NCBI RefSeq assembly: GCF_005519465.1
Contig: NZ_CP027859.1
Span: 1,302,001-1,366,000, forward strand
Length of the DNA: 64,000 nt
DNA from: Streptomyces clavuligerus
GTDB lineage: Bacteria; Actinomycetota; Actinomycetes; Streptomycetales; Streptomycetaceae
Direction of reading: 5' to 3'
This document shows positions 25,132-34,113 of this stretch, in pieces. Under the pieces are notes generated by a model. The model did not search any database. It was not told the origin of the DNA and was given only the letters and a program-made list of their open reading frames with translations. The position numbers and the translations under genes were made by a program. Position 1 is the stretch's first letter; the number at the start of each line of letters is the position of its first letter.

Positions 25132-27129
25132 ATGCCGGGCAGCGGCGAGGCCCCTGGCGGACTGCGGTTCCGCCTGCTCGGACCCCTCCAGGGCGAACAG
25201 AACGGCCGGCACCTGCCGCTCGGCCCGCCCCAGCAGCGCGCCTTCCTCGCCGTCCTGCTGCTGCGCGTGGACCGGCCCGTCTCCACCGCCGAACTCATCG
25301 ACGCCCTCTGGGGCGAACGCCTCCCCGACCGCGCCGTCGGCACCCTCCGCACCTATGTCTCCCGGCTCCGCCGCCTCCTCGAACCGGAGCGGCCCGCCCG
25401 CTCGGCCGCCACCGTGCTCGTCTCCACCGACGACGGCTATCTGCTCCGCGTGCCCCCCGGGGCCGTCGACACCGTCGAGTTCGAACGCCGCACCTCCGCC
25501 GCCGGGCGGCTCCGGGCGGCCGGGGACACCGAAAGCGCCCACGGGGAACTCGACGCCGCCCTCGAGCTGTGGTCCGGCACACCCCTCACCGGGCTCCCCG
25601 GACCGCACGCCGCCCGCCAGCGCGACCGGCTCACCGAACTCTGGCTCACCGCTCGCGAGGACCACTTCCACTGCTCCCTCGCGCTGGAACGGCACACCGC
25701 GACCATCCCCCCGCTGCGGGCCTTCGCCGCCGAACACCCCCTGCGCGAACGGACGCAGGCCCTCCTGATGCAGGCCCTGCACCGGGACGGCCGACAGGCC
25801 GAGGCCCTCGGCGTGTACGAGGAGACCTGCCGCGCCCTCGCCGGGGAACTCGGGGTCGGACCCGGCCGCGAACTCTCCGCCCTGCACACCCGGCTGCGCA
25901 CCGCCGCCCCCGGCGAACTCCCCGAGGCCCGCGCCACCGTGGTCCGCGTCCGGGTCCCCCGCTCCCCGGCGGCCCCGGGCGACACCCTCGAACGGGTCCT
26001 CGCCGAGACCCGGGCCGCGCTCGTCCGCTTCCGCCCCGACCTCGTCCTCACCGCGCCGCGCCCCGGCCCGCCCCCTCCGTCGGCCGCGCCCCCGCCCCTT
26101 CCCGAACTGTCCCTGCCAGGGCTGACCGAGGACTTCCAGCAGCGGATCGCCGACGCCGTCGCCGCGGCGCTCTCCGCCCTCACCGACACCGACGCCGACA
26201 TCGGAACCGAGAACGGCACGGGCACCGGCACAGGGACCGGCACGGGCACCGGGACCGACAACGGCACGGGACGGACGGCGAACGGGCGGGTCCCGGCCGC
26301 CCTCGACGCCACCGGGGAGCTGCTGACGACCTGGTCCCGTCTCGTCCAGGGAACCGCCGACTGCCACCGGCCCATCGCCCCGGCCCACCGGCTCCTCGCC
26401 GCCGCCCGCCGCCACGGCGACCCCTCCGCCGCGGGCCGGGCCCTGCACATCCTCGCCACCGCGCCCCCCGTGGGCATCGACGACCTCGGCCGGAACATCG
26501 ACCGGCTGCGCCGCGCCCTGCGGCACTCGACGAGCCCCGGCGACACCCCGGCCTCGGCCGAGGGCGCCCTCGACCTCGCCCTTCTCCTCGTCCTCGTCGG
26601 CCGCCCCCGGGAGGCCCTGCCCTGGAGCGAGCGCGCCCGGGACCGGTACGCCGACCTCGACGCCCCCCACCACCGGGCGCGCGCCCTCGCCCTGACCGCC
26701 CGCGCGCACGCCCTGCGCGGCGACGCCGAGGCCGCAGGGCGGGCGGGCGACCAGGCCCTCGACGAGGCCCGCGCCCTCGCCGACCCGCACACCCTGGGCT
26801 CCGTCCTGCACCATGTCGGCTGCGCCCGGCTCGCCCTCGGCGACCACGGCCGGGCCGTCGCCCATCTGCGCGAGGCCCGGTACCACCACCGGCGCACCGG
26901 CCAGCCGCGCTGGGAGGCCCACGCCTGGTCCCGGCTCGCGGAGGGCGCCCTCGCCCAGCGGCGCCCCGAGGAGGCGGCGGCCTGCGCCACCCAGGCGCTC
27001 GCCCTCGAACGGACCGTCAGGGACCCGATCTGCCGGGGCCTGGCCCTCGCCGCCCGCAGACAGGCCCTCCACATCCTCGACACCCACCCCCCGGGAACCC
27101 CCCTGGACCTCCCCGCCCCACCCCTGTGA
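25132..27129 (+). CDS. SARP-family (AfsR/DnrI/RedD) regulator with C-terminal TPR region
   Basis: A 665-residue protein: OmpR-like DNA-binding domain (residues 10-100; PPQQRAFLAVLLLRVDRPVS, LRTYVSRLRRLLEP), activation domain BTAD (105-255), a proline-rich linker, and a tract of Gly-Thr repeats near residues 360-380 (bases 26211-26275, short tandem repeat). A helical TPR-like half follows (EALPWSERARDRYADLDAP and similar). There is no NB-ARC ATPase. SARPs bind tandem heptamers overlapping the -35 and recruit RNA polymerase. Divergent placement beside the sheath gene makes the injection system its likely target. ATG 25132 and GTG 25123 are alternative in-frame starts. Confidence 0.9.
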   Translation: MPGSGEAPGGLRFRLLGPLQGEQNGRHLPLGPPQQRAFLAVLLLRVDRPVSTAELIDALWGERLPDRAVGTLRTYVSRLRRLLEPERPARSAATVLVSTDDGYLLRVPPGAVDTVEFERRTSAAGRLRAAGDTESAHGELDAALELWSGTPLTGLPGPHAARQRDRLTELWLTAREDHFHCSLALERHTATIPPLRAFAAEHPLRERTQALLMQALHRDGRQAEALGVYEETCRALAGELGVGPGRELSALHTRLRTAAPGELPEARATVVRVRVPRSPAAPGDTLERVLAETRAALVRFRPDLVLTAPRPGPPPPSAAPPPLPELSLPGLTEDFQQRIADAVAAALSALTDTDADIGTENGTGTGTGTGTGTGTDNGTGRTANGRVPAALDATGELLTTWSRLVQGTADCHRPIAPAHRLLAAARRHGDPSAAGRALHILATAPPVGIDDLGRNIDRLRRALRHSTSPGDTPASAEGALDLALLLVLVGRPREALPWSERARDRYADLDAPHHRARALALTARAHALRGDAEAAGRAGDQALDEARALADPHTLGSVLHHVGCARLALGDHGRAVAHLREARYHHRRTGQPRWEAHAWSRLAEGALAQRRPEEAAACATQALALERTVRDPICRGLALAARRQALHILDTHPPGTPLDLPAPPL

Positions 27130-27595
27130 CCACGCCCCCGAAGGCCCCCGCCACCACCGTGCCCGCGCGCCCCGCCGCGCCTGCCCGCCGCGCGGACGGC
27201 ACCCGGCGACGACATCCCGGCTGCTACCGTGCCATCCGGCCGAAAACCGTCCCCGAGCGGTCGTAGCCGGTGCGCGAAGCCGGTGCCGGCGGCCGAAGCG
27301 GCCGAACGCTCCGGCGCCGACCCGCTCCACTCCGTCCCGCCCCGGCACGGTCCGGTCCGGTCCGGTCCGGGACGACGCCCGCCGCCGTCGCCCGGGAGTG
27401 CCCCCGGGGACGCGGCCCCGGCCCCGAGGGCAGCCGGGGCGGGCCGAAAGGGCAGCCGGGCAGGGGGAAACGCGCGGTCGGGCAGAGGGGCCGACCGGAC
27501 GGGCAAGGGCAACCGGCCCCGGAGGCAGTCGGCGCTGCCCCCGGCGCGGCCCTTCCGGGCTGGGGCCGGGCGCGCCCGCTTCCTACCGTTCCCGC
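27130..27595. other. 466-base intergenic region, no feature recognised
   Basis: Pure GC-rich sequence between two plus-strand genes. Repeated GGTCCGGTCCGG (27352-27368) and several open frames without ribosome-binding sites are present; I see no hairpin followed by T residues and no convincing promoter. Confidence 0.4.
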
Positions 27596-29275
27596 ATGAC
27601 CCTCTGGACGTCTCTGGACCCCCCTGCCCGCACCGTCGAACCGGGCGGGCACGCCACCGCGCGGCTGCGGCTGCGCAACACCGGAGACACGGTCGAGGAG
27701 TACCGGATCTCCCTCGTCGGCGCCCCCGCCGGATGGGCCCGCGCGGAGCCCGACGTGCTCCGGCTGTACCCGGGGACGGAGGGCACGGCCGAGATCTCGT
27801 TCGCCCCGCCCCGTACCTCCGACGCACCCGCGGGGCCCGCCCCGTACGGCATCCGTGTCGAACCACGTGACCAGCCCGAACTGCGGACGGTGGTCGAAGG
27901 ACAGGTCACCGTCACCCCGTTCGCGCAGATCAAGGCCGAACTGCTGCCGCCGAACCTGATCGGCCGGTTCCGGGGCCGGGCCCGGATCGCCGTCGACAAC
28001 CTCGGCAACACCCCGCTGACGGCCTCGCTCACGGTCCGCGACGAGAGCAACGGCCTCACCTTCGACCTCCAGCCGGGCGCGGTCCAGATCGGGCCCGGCC
28101 GCGCCGCCTTCGCCGACCTCGTGGTCCGGCCCCAGGAGATCCGCTGGACCGGCACCGCGCAGGAACACCGGCTGACCCTCTCGGTCCGCCGCTCCGGCGA
28201 CGAGCACGGCCAGGATCTGAACGGGGTCTTCGACCAGCGCCCCGTCCTGCCCCCGTGGCTGGTCGTCGTCGGCGGGCTGCTGGTCGCCGCCTGTGTGGCC
28301 TTCGTCGCCATCTGGCTGGCCTTCACCCCCACCTTCGGCAGCTCCGCGGGCGAGACCCGGGCCGCCGGCCGTCAGCCCCTCCCCCAGGGGGAGAAGAACG
28401 CTCTTCCGCCCGCGCCGGACGCCCCACCGGGGGAGCCGCTCAAGGAACGGCCCTCCGGCTCGGACGGCGGTTCCGACCCAGGCCCCGGTCCCGGCTCCGG
28501 CCCCGACCGCGGGGCCCCCGCCGGGGGAGGAGACCCCGGCGCCGGGTCGCCGGACCGGGGCGGCGCCCCCGCGGGACCGGACCGCCGTCCCGCCGCCGGA
28601 GGGGACAAGGGCCCCTCCACACCGGATCGGCGGCCCGCCCCGAGAACCACGAAGCCCCAACCCGCGAAGCCCAGACCCACACCGCCCAGGCCCGCGCCCG
28701 TCGGGCCGCCGTGGCGGAAGGGCTACCAGTCGGACGACATCGTGCTCTTCGCGCAGCACCGGCTGTCCACGCTCGGCAGCAGGAACCCCTGCAACCTCGC
28801 GAAGAACTTCACCCCCGGGGTGATCGACGACCGCACCGACCGCTCCCTGCGCTGCTATCAGCGGGCGGTGATGGAGCATCCCAAGCTCACCCGGCAGCTC
28901 ACCCGCACGGACCCCTACGGAACCCTGGGCCGGGCCACGCTCGCGTCGATGTGGACCCAGTCCATCAAGCCGTCCGACGTCACCCTCGGGTCGGAGAACA
29001 TCGAGGTGACGAAGCTCAACGCCGCCCTGTGGTGGGCCACCCAGGCCGAGATCTCCGACGGCGACCTCCACCGCGACCGCGCCTACGCCCGGCTGGGCAT
29101 CGCCTACTTCTCCGGCAAGGGGAGAGCGGTCACCCCGTTCAACAAGAGCGTGGAACACATGGTCCGCGTCTATCAGCAGCGGGTCGGCCTGAAGGCCACC
29201 GGCCAGGTGAACTGGGACACCCTCTTCGCCCTCCTCGGGGGCTCGGTCCACCGCCCCGGCGTCCCGGGCCGCTGA
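27596..29275 (+). CDS. membrane-anchored protein with Ig-like domains and C-terminal peptidoglycan-binding-like region (eCIS accessory)
   Basis: A 559-residue protein. Two N-terminal beta-sandwich segments (DPPARTVEPGGHATARLRLR, GRARIAVDNLGNTPLTASLT) resemble NEW3/Ig-like domains. One transmembrane helix follows at about residues 220-242 (PPWLVVVGGLLVAACVAFVA), then a long Pro/Gly/Asp-rich linker. The last 190 residues contain repeats like peptidoglycan-binding modules (TDRSLRCYQRAVMEH, VEHMVRVYQQRVGLKATGQV, NWDTLF). Topology implies cytoplasmic Ig-like domains and a wall-facing C-terminus. Its location inside the injection-system locus suggests a role in anchoring or firing particles at the envelope; similar genes recur in Streptomyces CIS loci. 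The ATG at 27596 is the first start with homology-like sequence. Confidence 0.7.
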   Translation: MTLWTSLDPPARTVEPGGHATARLRLRNTGDTVEEYRISLVGAPAGWARAEPDVLRLYPGTEGTAEISFAPPRTSDAPAGPAPYGIRVEPRDQPELRTVVEGQVTVTPFAQIKAELLPPNLIGRFRGRARIAVDNLGNTPLTASLTVRDESNGLTFDLQPGAVQIGPGRAAFADLVVRPQEIRWTGTAQEHRLTLSVRRSGDEHGQDLNGVFDQRPVLPPWLVVVGGLLVAACVAFVAIWLAFTPTFGSSAGETRAAGRQPLPQGEKNALPPAPDAPPGEPLKERPSGSDGGSDPGPGPGSGPDRGAPAGGGDPGAGSPDRGGAPAGPDRRPAAGGDKGPSTPDRRPAPRTTKPQPAKPRPTPPRPAPVGPPWRKGYQSDDIVLFAQHRLSTLGSRNPCNLAKNFTPGVIDDRTDRSLRCYQRAVMEHPKLTRQLTRTDPYGTLGRATLASMWTQSIKPSDVTLGSENIEVTKLNAALWWATQAEISDGDLHRDRAYARLGIAYFSGKGRAVTPFNKSVEHMVRVYQQRVGLKATGQVNWDTLFALLGGSVHRPGVPGR

Positions 29276-29362
29276 CCGGCCCACCGGCCCCGTGCCACCG
29301 GCCCCGGTCGCGGTCACCCGCGCCCGGGGCCGACACGTCCCCCGGCACCGGCACCGGTACCG

Positions 29363-31486
29363 CTACGGGCCCCACCCCGTCCCCGGCACCAGCCGCCCCG
29401 ACTTCAGATACTCCCGCCGCGCCCCGGCCCGTACATCGTCCGAGGTCACCGCCCCGCCCCGGGCAGCCGCCAGATACGCGGCGGTGGCCGCGCCCGCCCG
29501 GATGGACCCGCCCGCCAGCTCGAACTCCTTGGCGAACGCCGCGAGGCCGTCGTCGAGCCCCGGCTCCCGGGGCGCCCCCGCCAGCGAGGACCGCCACAGC
29601 CGCAGCCGCGCCTCGGGGTCCGGGAAGGGGAAGTCGACCACCATGTCGAGCCGCCGGGTGAACGCCTCGTCGATGTTCGCCCGCAGATTGGTGGTGAGGA
29701 TCGCGATCCCGTCGAAGGACTCCAGCCGCTGGAGCAGGAACGCGCTCTCCAGATTGGCGTACCGGTCGTGCGAACTCCGCACCTCGGACCGTTTGCCGAA
29801 CACCGCGTCGGCCTCGTCGAAGAGCAGCACCACATCCGTCCGGTCGATCTCGGCGAAGATCCGCTCCAGGTTCTTCTCGGTCTCGCCCACATACTTGTCG
29901 ACCACCGAGGACAGGTCGATCACATAGAGATCCAGGCCGAGTTCCCCGGCCACCACCTCGGCGGCGAGGGTCTTGCCGGTGCCCGAGTCCCCGGCGAACA
30001 GGGCCACCACACCCCGCCCCCGGCCCCCGCCGGTCCGCAGCCGCCACTCGCCGAGCACCCGGTCGCGGTGGCGGGCCCGCCCCACCAGCTCGCCCAGCAT
30101 CCCCAGGGGCTCCCCGGGCAGCACGAGATCGGTGAAGCCGACGGCGGGCCGGACGCACCGCGCGAACCGGCCCAGCAGCGGGGCCGACAGCAGCCGGGCA
30201 CTGCGCCGGACATGCCCGGGACCCACCGGCACCCCCTCGAAATCGGCCAGCGTCACCGCCGCCCGCGCCGCGCGCCGCACCCGCTCCCCGCCCGCCCGGT
30301 AGGCGCCGACCGCCGTCGCCAGGTCCCCCGCGTAGTCGGGCAGCTCCGCACGCCAGACGCTCAACGGGTCGGCCCCCGCCGACACGTCCTCCACCGGAAT
30401 GACGACGGAACGGGGCGCCCAGCCCGGGTCGTACGCCACCGGCCCGGCCAGCACGACCGTCACGTCCTGCTGCTCGGTCAACGTCCGTACCAGGGGGCCG
30501 GGCTCCTTCGGCAGCGGCTCGACGACCAGGGCCGTCCCCGCGCCCCGCAGCCGTGCTTCGCGCACCAGCGCCCGGGCCACCCCCGCGTCCTTGTCGTCGC
30601 CGCGGGGCCGGAACCGCAGCACGGACCGGCCCGCCGCGCGCAGCGCCCCCGTCACCGCGTCGGCTCCGTCGCCGTCGCCCTTGTCCCGCAGATGGACGCG
30701 GACCGGACGCCTGTACGCGGCGATCCTGGCCGCGGTCTCGTGCCCCGTGTCCCGTTCCGTGTCCTGTCCCGTGTCCTGTCCTGTGTCCTGTTTCGCGTTC
30801 TGCCCATCGGTACCGGACGGGCTGCTCCCGGCCGTGGCGGGCAGCCACTCGACTCCGGCGTCCGACAGCAGCGCGTCCAGCCGCTCGTCCCCGAGCAGAT
30901 GGGCGATCACCCGCTCCGGTACCCGTACGGCCCGCCCCGGAAGGGGGCGTTCCTCGTCCTCCAGGGTCAGCAGCCCCCCGGCGATCAGGGGCGCGTCCGG
31001 GTGGAACCGGGCCCGTGCCACCGGCTCCCAGGGGCCCGTGCCCAGCAGCTCCAGGGCGAGCGAGACGGTGGCCCGGCGGCGGCCCACATCGTCGTTGAGA
31101 TACCCGTACAGAGCCTCGAACCGGCCGTCCACGTCCGGGGCGAGCCCGGCGAGCAGAATCCATCCGTCGAAGCCGGACAGGCCGAACCGGTCCACCAGCG
31201 ATCCGAGCCGCGCCCCGAGCGGGGGGAGCCCGGGCACCGGCCCGGCACCCGAGCCGACGGGGACGGCGGCCAGTTCGACCGCGCTCTCGTGCGTCATGTA
31301 CATCCCGCGCAGGGGGTCGTGCGCCGTCGGGTCCGCCGCCGAACGGGCCGCGACCCGCTCGGCCACCGCCCGGCGCAGCTCTTCCAGTACGGTCAGCAGC
31401 TCACCGGCGGCGCCGGTGGCCGGTCCGCCGGCCGCCGACGGCCCCCGCGGGGCGGCTGCGACGGTGTCCCTGTCCGGCCCGGTCAT
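29363..31486 (-). CDS. eCIS AAA+ ATPase (Cis15/Afp15-like)
   Basis: A 707-residue protein. The C-terminal AAA+ module has Walker A GDSGTGKT (about 500-507), Walker B VVLLFDEADAVFGKR (about 550-560), sensor region ILTTNLRANIDEAF and arginine finger RRLDMVVDFPFPD. The N-terminal 450 residues hold winged-helix-like substrate-binding parts. A QDTG repeat (30745-30790) marks a flexible linker. Members of this family are found in all eCIS loci and are needed for assembly rather than for contraction. The ATG overlaps the stop of the tail-terminator-like gene (ATGA), so the two form an operon. It faces the membrane-protein gene convergently. Confidence 0.93.
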   Translation of the reverse strand: MTGPDRDTVAAAPRGPSAAGGPATGAAGELLTVLEELRRAVAERVAARSAADPTAHDPLRGMYMTHESAVELAAVPVGSGAGPVPGLPPLGARLGSLVDRFGLSGFDGWILLAGLAPDVDGRFEALYGYLNDDVGRRRATVSLALELLGTGPWEPVARARFHPDAPLIAGGLLTLEDEERPLPGRAVRVPERVIAHLLGDERLDALLSDAGVEWLPATAGSSPSGTDGQNAKQDTGQDTGQDTERDTGHETAARIAAYRRPVRVHLRDKGDGDGADAVTGALRAAGRSVLRFRPRGDDKDAGVARALVREARLRGAGTALVVEPLPKEPGPLVRTLTEQQDVTVVLAGPVAYDPGWAPRSVVIPVEDVSAGADPLSVWRAELPDYAGDLATAVGAYRAGGERVRRAARAAVTLADFEGVPVGPGHVRRSARLLSAPLLGRFARCVRPAVGFTDLVLPGEPLGMLGELVGRARHRDRVLGEWRLRTGGGRGRGVVALFAGDSGTGKTLAAEVVAGELGLDLYVIDLSSVVDKYVGETEKNLERIFAEIDRTDVVLLFDEADAVFGKRSEVRSSHDRYANLESAFLLQRLESFDGIAILTTNLRANIDEAFTRRLDMVVDFPFPDPEARLRLWRSSLAGAPREPGLDDGLAAFAKEFELAGGSIRAGAATAAYLAAARGGAVTSDDVRAGARREYLKSGRLVPGTGWGP

Positions 31487-32229
31487 GACTCCGTCCCCCG
31501 CTCCGGCTTCCGCTTCGCCCCCGGGCCCGGCTCCGCGGCCCCTGTCTCCTCGGCTGTTCCGGCGGTTGCCGCCGCCCCCGCGCGTTCCGTTCCATTCCCC
31601 GGCCGGGTCCGTGCCTCGGCCCGGATCACGCGCGGACGGCCCCGGGCGGCGTCGGGGCCCTGCCGGTCCCGCACCGTGACCTCGATCTCCGTCACCGGCG
31701 GGCCGACCTCCCAGACGGGCGTGACCGGGAACGGAGTGGTGATCACCACGTCGAGCGAGGGCTTCAGCTCCCCGCCCAGCGCCGACCAGATATCCGCAAG
31801 GGAGCGCGACTCGGCAGGCGGCACGGCCACCGTCAACGGGATCGGAATCCGGTACTCCGACAGCGCCGCCGGGACCGATCCCGCGGGCAGGGTCTCGTGC
31901 GGCAGCAGCGTGGCGAGGACCCCCGACAGCAGCCGGTGCTCGTCCTCCGGCCGGGTGGTCCACGCCGTCACCAGGTACGACAGCCGGTACCACCGCATCG
32001 GCTGCCGCTGGCGCACCACCACGCCCCGCTCGTCCCGCTCGGCGCGGGCTCCCCGTTCGCGCCGGGCCACGTCCTCGCGGATGTCGTACAGATAGGCGTT
32101 GACCGTCGGGGCGTTCCGGCGCGCGGCCCAGTCCCGGGTCGGCGCGTCGAAGGCGACCTCCCCGGTCCCCTCGGGCAGGGCCCCGCCCCGCAACAGGCGC
32201 CGCAGCGCCTCGTCCATCTCGTGGATCAT
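31483..32229 (-). CDS. eCIS tail-terminator/cap protein, DUF4255 type (Cis16/Afp16-like)
   Basis: A 248-residue protein whose first 180 residues match the DUF4255 pattern: MIHEMDEALRRLLRGG, RDWAARRNAPTVNAYLYDIR, RWYRLSYLVTAWTTRPEDEH. This family caps the distal end of the tube and sheath and fixes final length. The last 60 residues are low complexity. I chose the ATG at 32229; a GTG 21 bases upstream is possible, and neither has a strong ribosome-binding site (AAGGA lies 13 bases before the ATG). It is coupled to the ATPase gene. Confidence 0.85.
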   Translation of the reverse strand: MIHEMDEALRRLLRGGALPEGTGEVAFDAPTRDWAARRNAPTVNAYLYDIREDVARRERGARAERDERGVVVRQRQPMRWYRLSYLVTAWTTRPEDEHRLLSGVLATLLPHETLPAGSVPAALSEYRIPIPLTVAVPPAESRSLADIWSALGGELKPSLDVVITTPFPVTPVWEVGPPVTEIEVTVRDRQGPDAARGRPRVIRAEARTRPGNGTERAGAAATAGTAEETGAAEPGPGAKRKPERGTES

Positions 32230-32372
32230 CGTCAGGAATACGTCCTTCACTCGGTGAGGGGACCGCCGGGGCGGCCGTCGGGCGCGGTGGCGCGGGCACG
32301 GAGGCGGCAAAGACAGCAAAGACGGGAGCGGCGGGAGCGGCGGGAGAGGCGGCGGGGATGGCGGAGGGCCGG

Positions 32373-33023
32373 TCAGATATAGCCCTCGCGCAGGGCGAAG
32401 GCCACGGCGTGCGCCCGGTTGGAGAGCTGGAGCCGGGTCATCACCCCGTGCAGGATGTTCTTGATGGTCCGCTCGGAGTAGGCGAGCTTCTGCGAGATCT
32501 GCCGGGTGTCGAGCCCGTCGGCGATCAGCCGCAGGACGTCGACCTCCCGCGGGGCCATCCCGAGCAGCGGTACCGAACCCGTGCCGCTCTCCTCACTGCC
32601 GCACCGCCTCAGCCGTCCCACCTGTGTCAGCAGTTGGTTGAGCAGATCGATGGGGAGATCGCTCTCGCCCCGGGCCGCGCGGTGCACGGCCTTCAACAGC
32701 CGGGCCTCGGTGGCCTCATGACGCCACAGGATCGCCCGTACCCCGCATTCGACGACGGTCAGCAGATCGTCCTCACGCAGCTCGCGGGCGACCAGGACGA
32801 CCGGTCGCTCCAGACCGCGCGAGATCCGCCGCAGCTCGGCGGCGACCACCTCGTCGAGCCGGTCGACCACCATCACGACCACCCCCGCGCAGCCCTCGGC
32901 CCCGCTCTCCTCGACCACCTCGACGGAGCCCTGGTGGCGCAGCAGGCTTCTGACCCCGGCCCGCCCGATCGGATCGGCCGCCTGGACACCCACCCGTATC
33001 CGCTCCGAAGGCAACTGGCCCAC
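32373..33023 (-). CDS. LuxR/NarL-type response regulator with atypical receiver
   Basis: A 216-residue regulator. The C-terminal LuxR helix-turn-helix (PREVDVLRLIADGLDTRQIS, QKLAYSERTIKNILHGVMTR) is canonical. The N-terminal receiver keeps an Asp at 54 but has a single acidic residue at the start of the fold, and the conserved lysine before the last helix is replaced (GVRAILWRHEA). Phosphorylation is therefore doubtful and no histidine kinase is adjacent. The GTG at 33023 is preceded by GAGGA. It is co-directional with and 143 bases upstream of the cap-ATPase pair, which makes it a candidate regulator of the injection system. Confidence 0.9.
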   Translation of the reverse strand: MGQLPSERIRVGVQAADPIGRAGVRSLLRHQGSVEVVEESGAEGCAGVVVMVVDRLDEVVAAELRRISRGLERPVVLVARELREDDLLTVVECGVRAILWRHEATEARLLKAVHRAARGESDLPIDLLNQLLTQVGRLRRCGSEESGTGSVPLLGMAPREVDVLRLIADGLDTRQISQKLAYSERTIKNILHGVMTRLQLSNRAHAVAFALREGYI

Positions 33024-33366
33024 GTATCCGTCCTCTCTCGCTCGGCAGGTTGTTCATCCGGCCGCCACCCGACCGGCGTCAGAGCTTCACCTGGGCGAAT
33101 CAACAGCCAGTCAACACGCCTTAACACTGGCCGAATCCCATCGCCGCGTCCGTCGCTTCCGCCCCGTCCCCTGTCTCCCGAAGGCCCCGGGAGTACCCCG
33201 CGTACCGGGCACTCGGCGCGGCCGTGCGCTGCCCTTCCGGTCGGGGTGCTCTGCCCTCCGGTACCTCGCGGCGGGAAGCGCCCGTCCGTTACACAGGACG
33301 TGCCGGACGCACAGGGCGGTTCGGAGCACAGGACGTGCCGGAATCCCGTGTCGGAAGAGGTCCCGC
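33024..33366. other. divergent intergenic region upstream of LuxR-type gene and DUF4157 gene
   Basis: 343 bases with no gene. An AT-richer stretch (33088-33140) contains AACAGCCAGTCAACACGCCTT, likely part of the minus-strand promoter. Two short direct repeats ACAGGACGTGCCGGA occur at 33294-33308 and 33330-33344, just before the DUF4157 gene. Confidence 0.4.
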
Positions 33367-34056
33367 GTGTACAGCCACGAGAACGCCAGGACCAGTGGTC
33401 CCACGGCGGCCGAAAGGCCCGAGCGGAAGGCGCAGCGAGGGCTTCTCGCCTGGCAGGGAACCGCGGGGAACGCCGCCGTCGTCCAGATGCTCCGCCGGGC
33501 GGGCCACCCCTGGGCGCAGGGCGGCGGGGACGGCGGCCACGCCCAGGGCGACCGGGCCCCGGACCAGGAACAGCACCGGCACGGCCCCGGCTGCGACCAC
33601 CGGCGGACCGGCCCGGCGGCACCGCCCGTACAGCGCTCGACGGCGGAGCCCGTACAGCGTTCCGCCGTCCACGATGTGCTCCGCACCCCCGGACAGCCGC
33701 TGGACACCACCACCCGCACCGAGATGGAGGCCCGCCTCGGCGCGGACTTCTCCGATGTCCGCGTCCACCGGGACACCGCAGCGCAGGCGTCCGCGGCCGA
33801 GGTCAACGCCCGTGCCTACACCTCCGGCAGCCATGTGGTCCTGGGCGGCGGCGGTACCGACAAACACACCCTCGCCCATGAGCTGACCCATGTGATCCAG
33901 CAGCGGCAGGGCCCCGTCGCCGGAACGGAGAACGGGTCCGGGCTACGGGTGTCGGACCCCTCGGACCGCTTCGAGCGCGAGGCGGAGGCGAACGCGGCCC
34001 GGGTGATGCGCGGGCCCGTTCCCGAACGGGACGGCCAAGGGGCCGCACAGCCATGA
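33367..34056 (+). CDS. DUF4157 (eCIS-core) protein with HExxH motif
   Basis: A 229-residue protein. The first 85 residues are variable and include AWQGTAGNAAVVQMLRRAG. Tandem PVQRST/PVQRSA units lead into the DUF4157 core: LGADFSDVRVHRDTAAQASA, AEVNARAYTSGSHVVLGGGG and HELTHVIQQRQG (HELTH at 171-175, a zincin-like HExxH). DUF4157 is the domain most strongly linked to eCIS loci and is thought to mark loaded effectors or process them. No toxin domain is fused downstream, so this is either a core-only form or an adaptor. It is divergent from the LuxR-type regulator and starts with GTG. Confidence 0.88.
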   Translation: MYSHENARTSGPTAAERPERKAQRGLLAWQGTAGNAAVVQMLRRAGHPWAQGGGDGGHAQGDRAPDQEQHRHGPGCDHRRTGPAAPPVQRSTAEPVQRSAVHDVLRTPGQPLDTTTRTEMEARLGADFSDVRVHRDTAAQASAAEVNARAYTSGSHVVLGGGGTDKHTLAHELTHVIQQRQGPVAGTENGSGLRVSDPSDRFEREAEANAARVMRGPVPERDGQGAAQP

Positions 34057-34113
34057 GAAGATCCCCGTTCACCTCCCTGAACAGGGCGGGGAACGTGAGG
34101 GGGGAACCGGAAC

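Noticed and set aside
26211..26275. Gly-Thr tandem repeat considered as a possible CRISPR or regulatory repeat
   Set aside because: It is in frame inside the SARP gene and simply encodes a flexible linker; no spacers.
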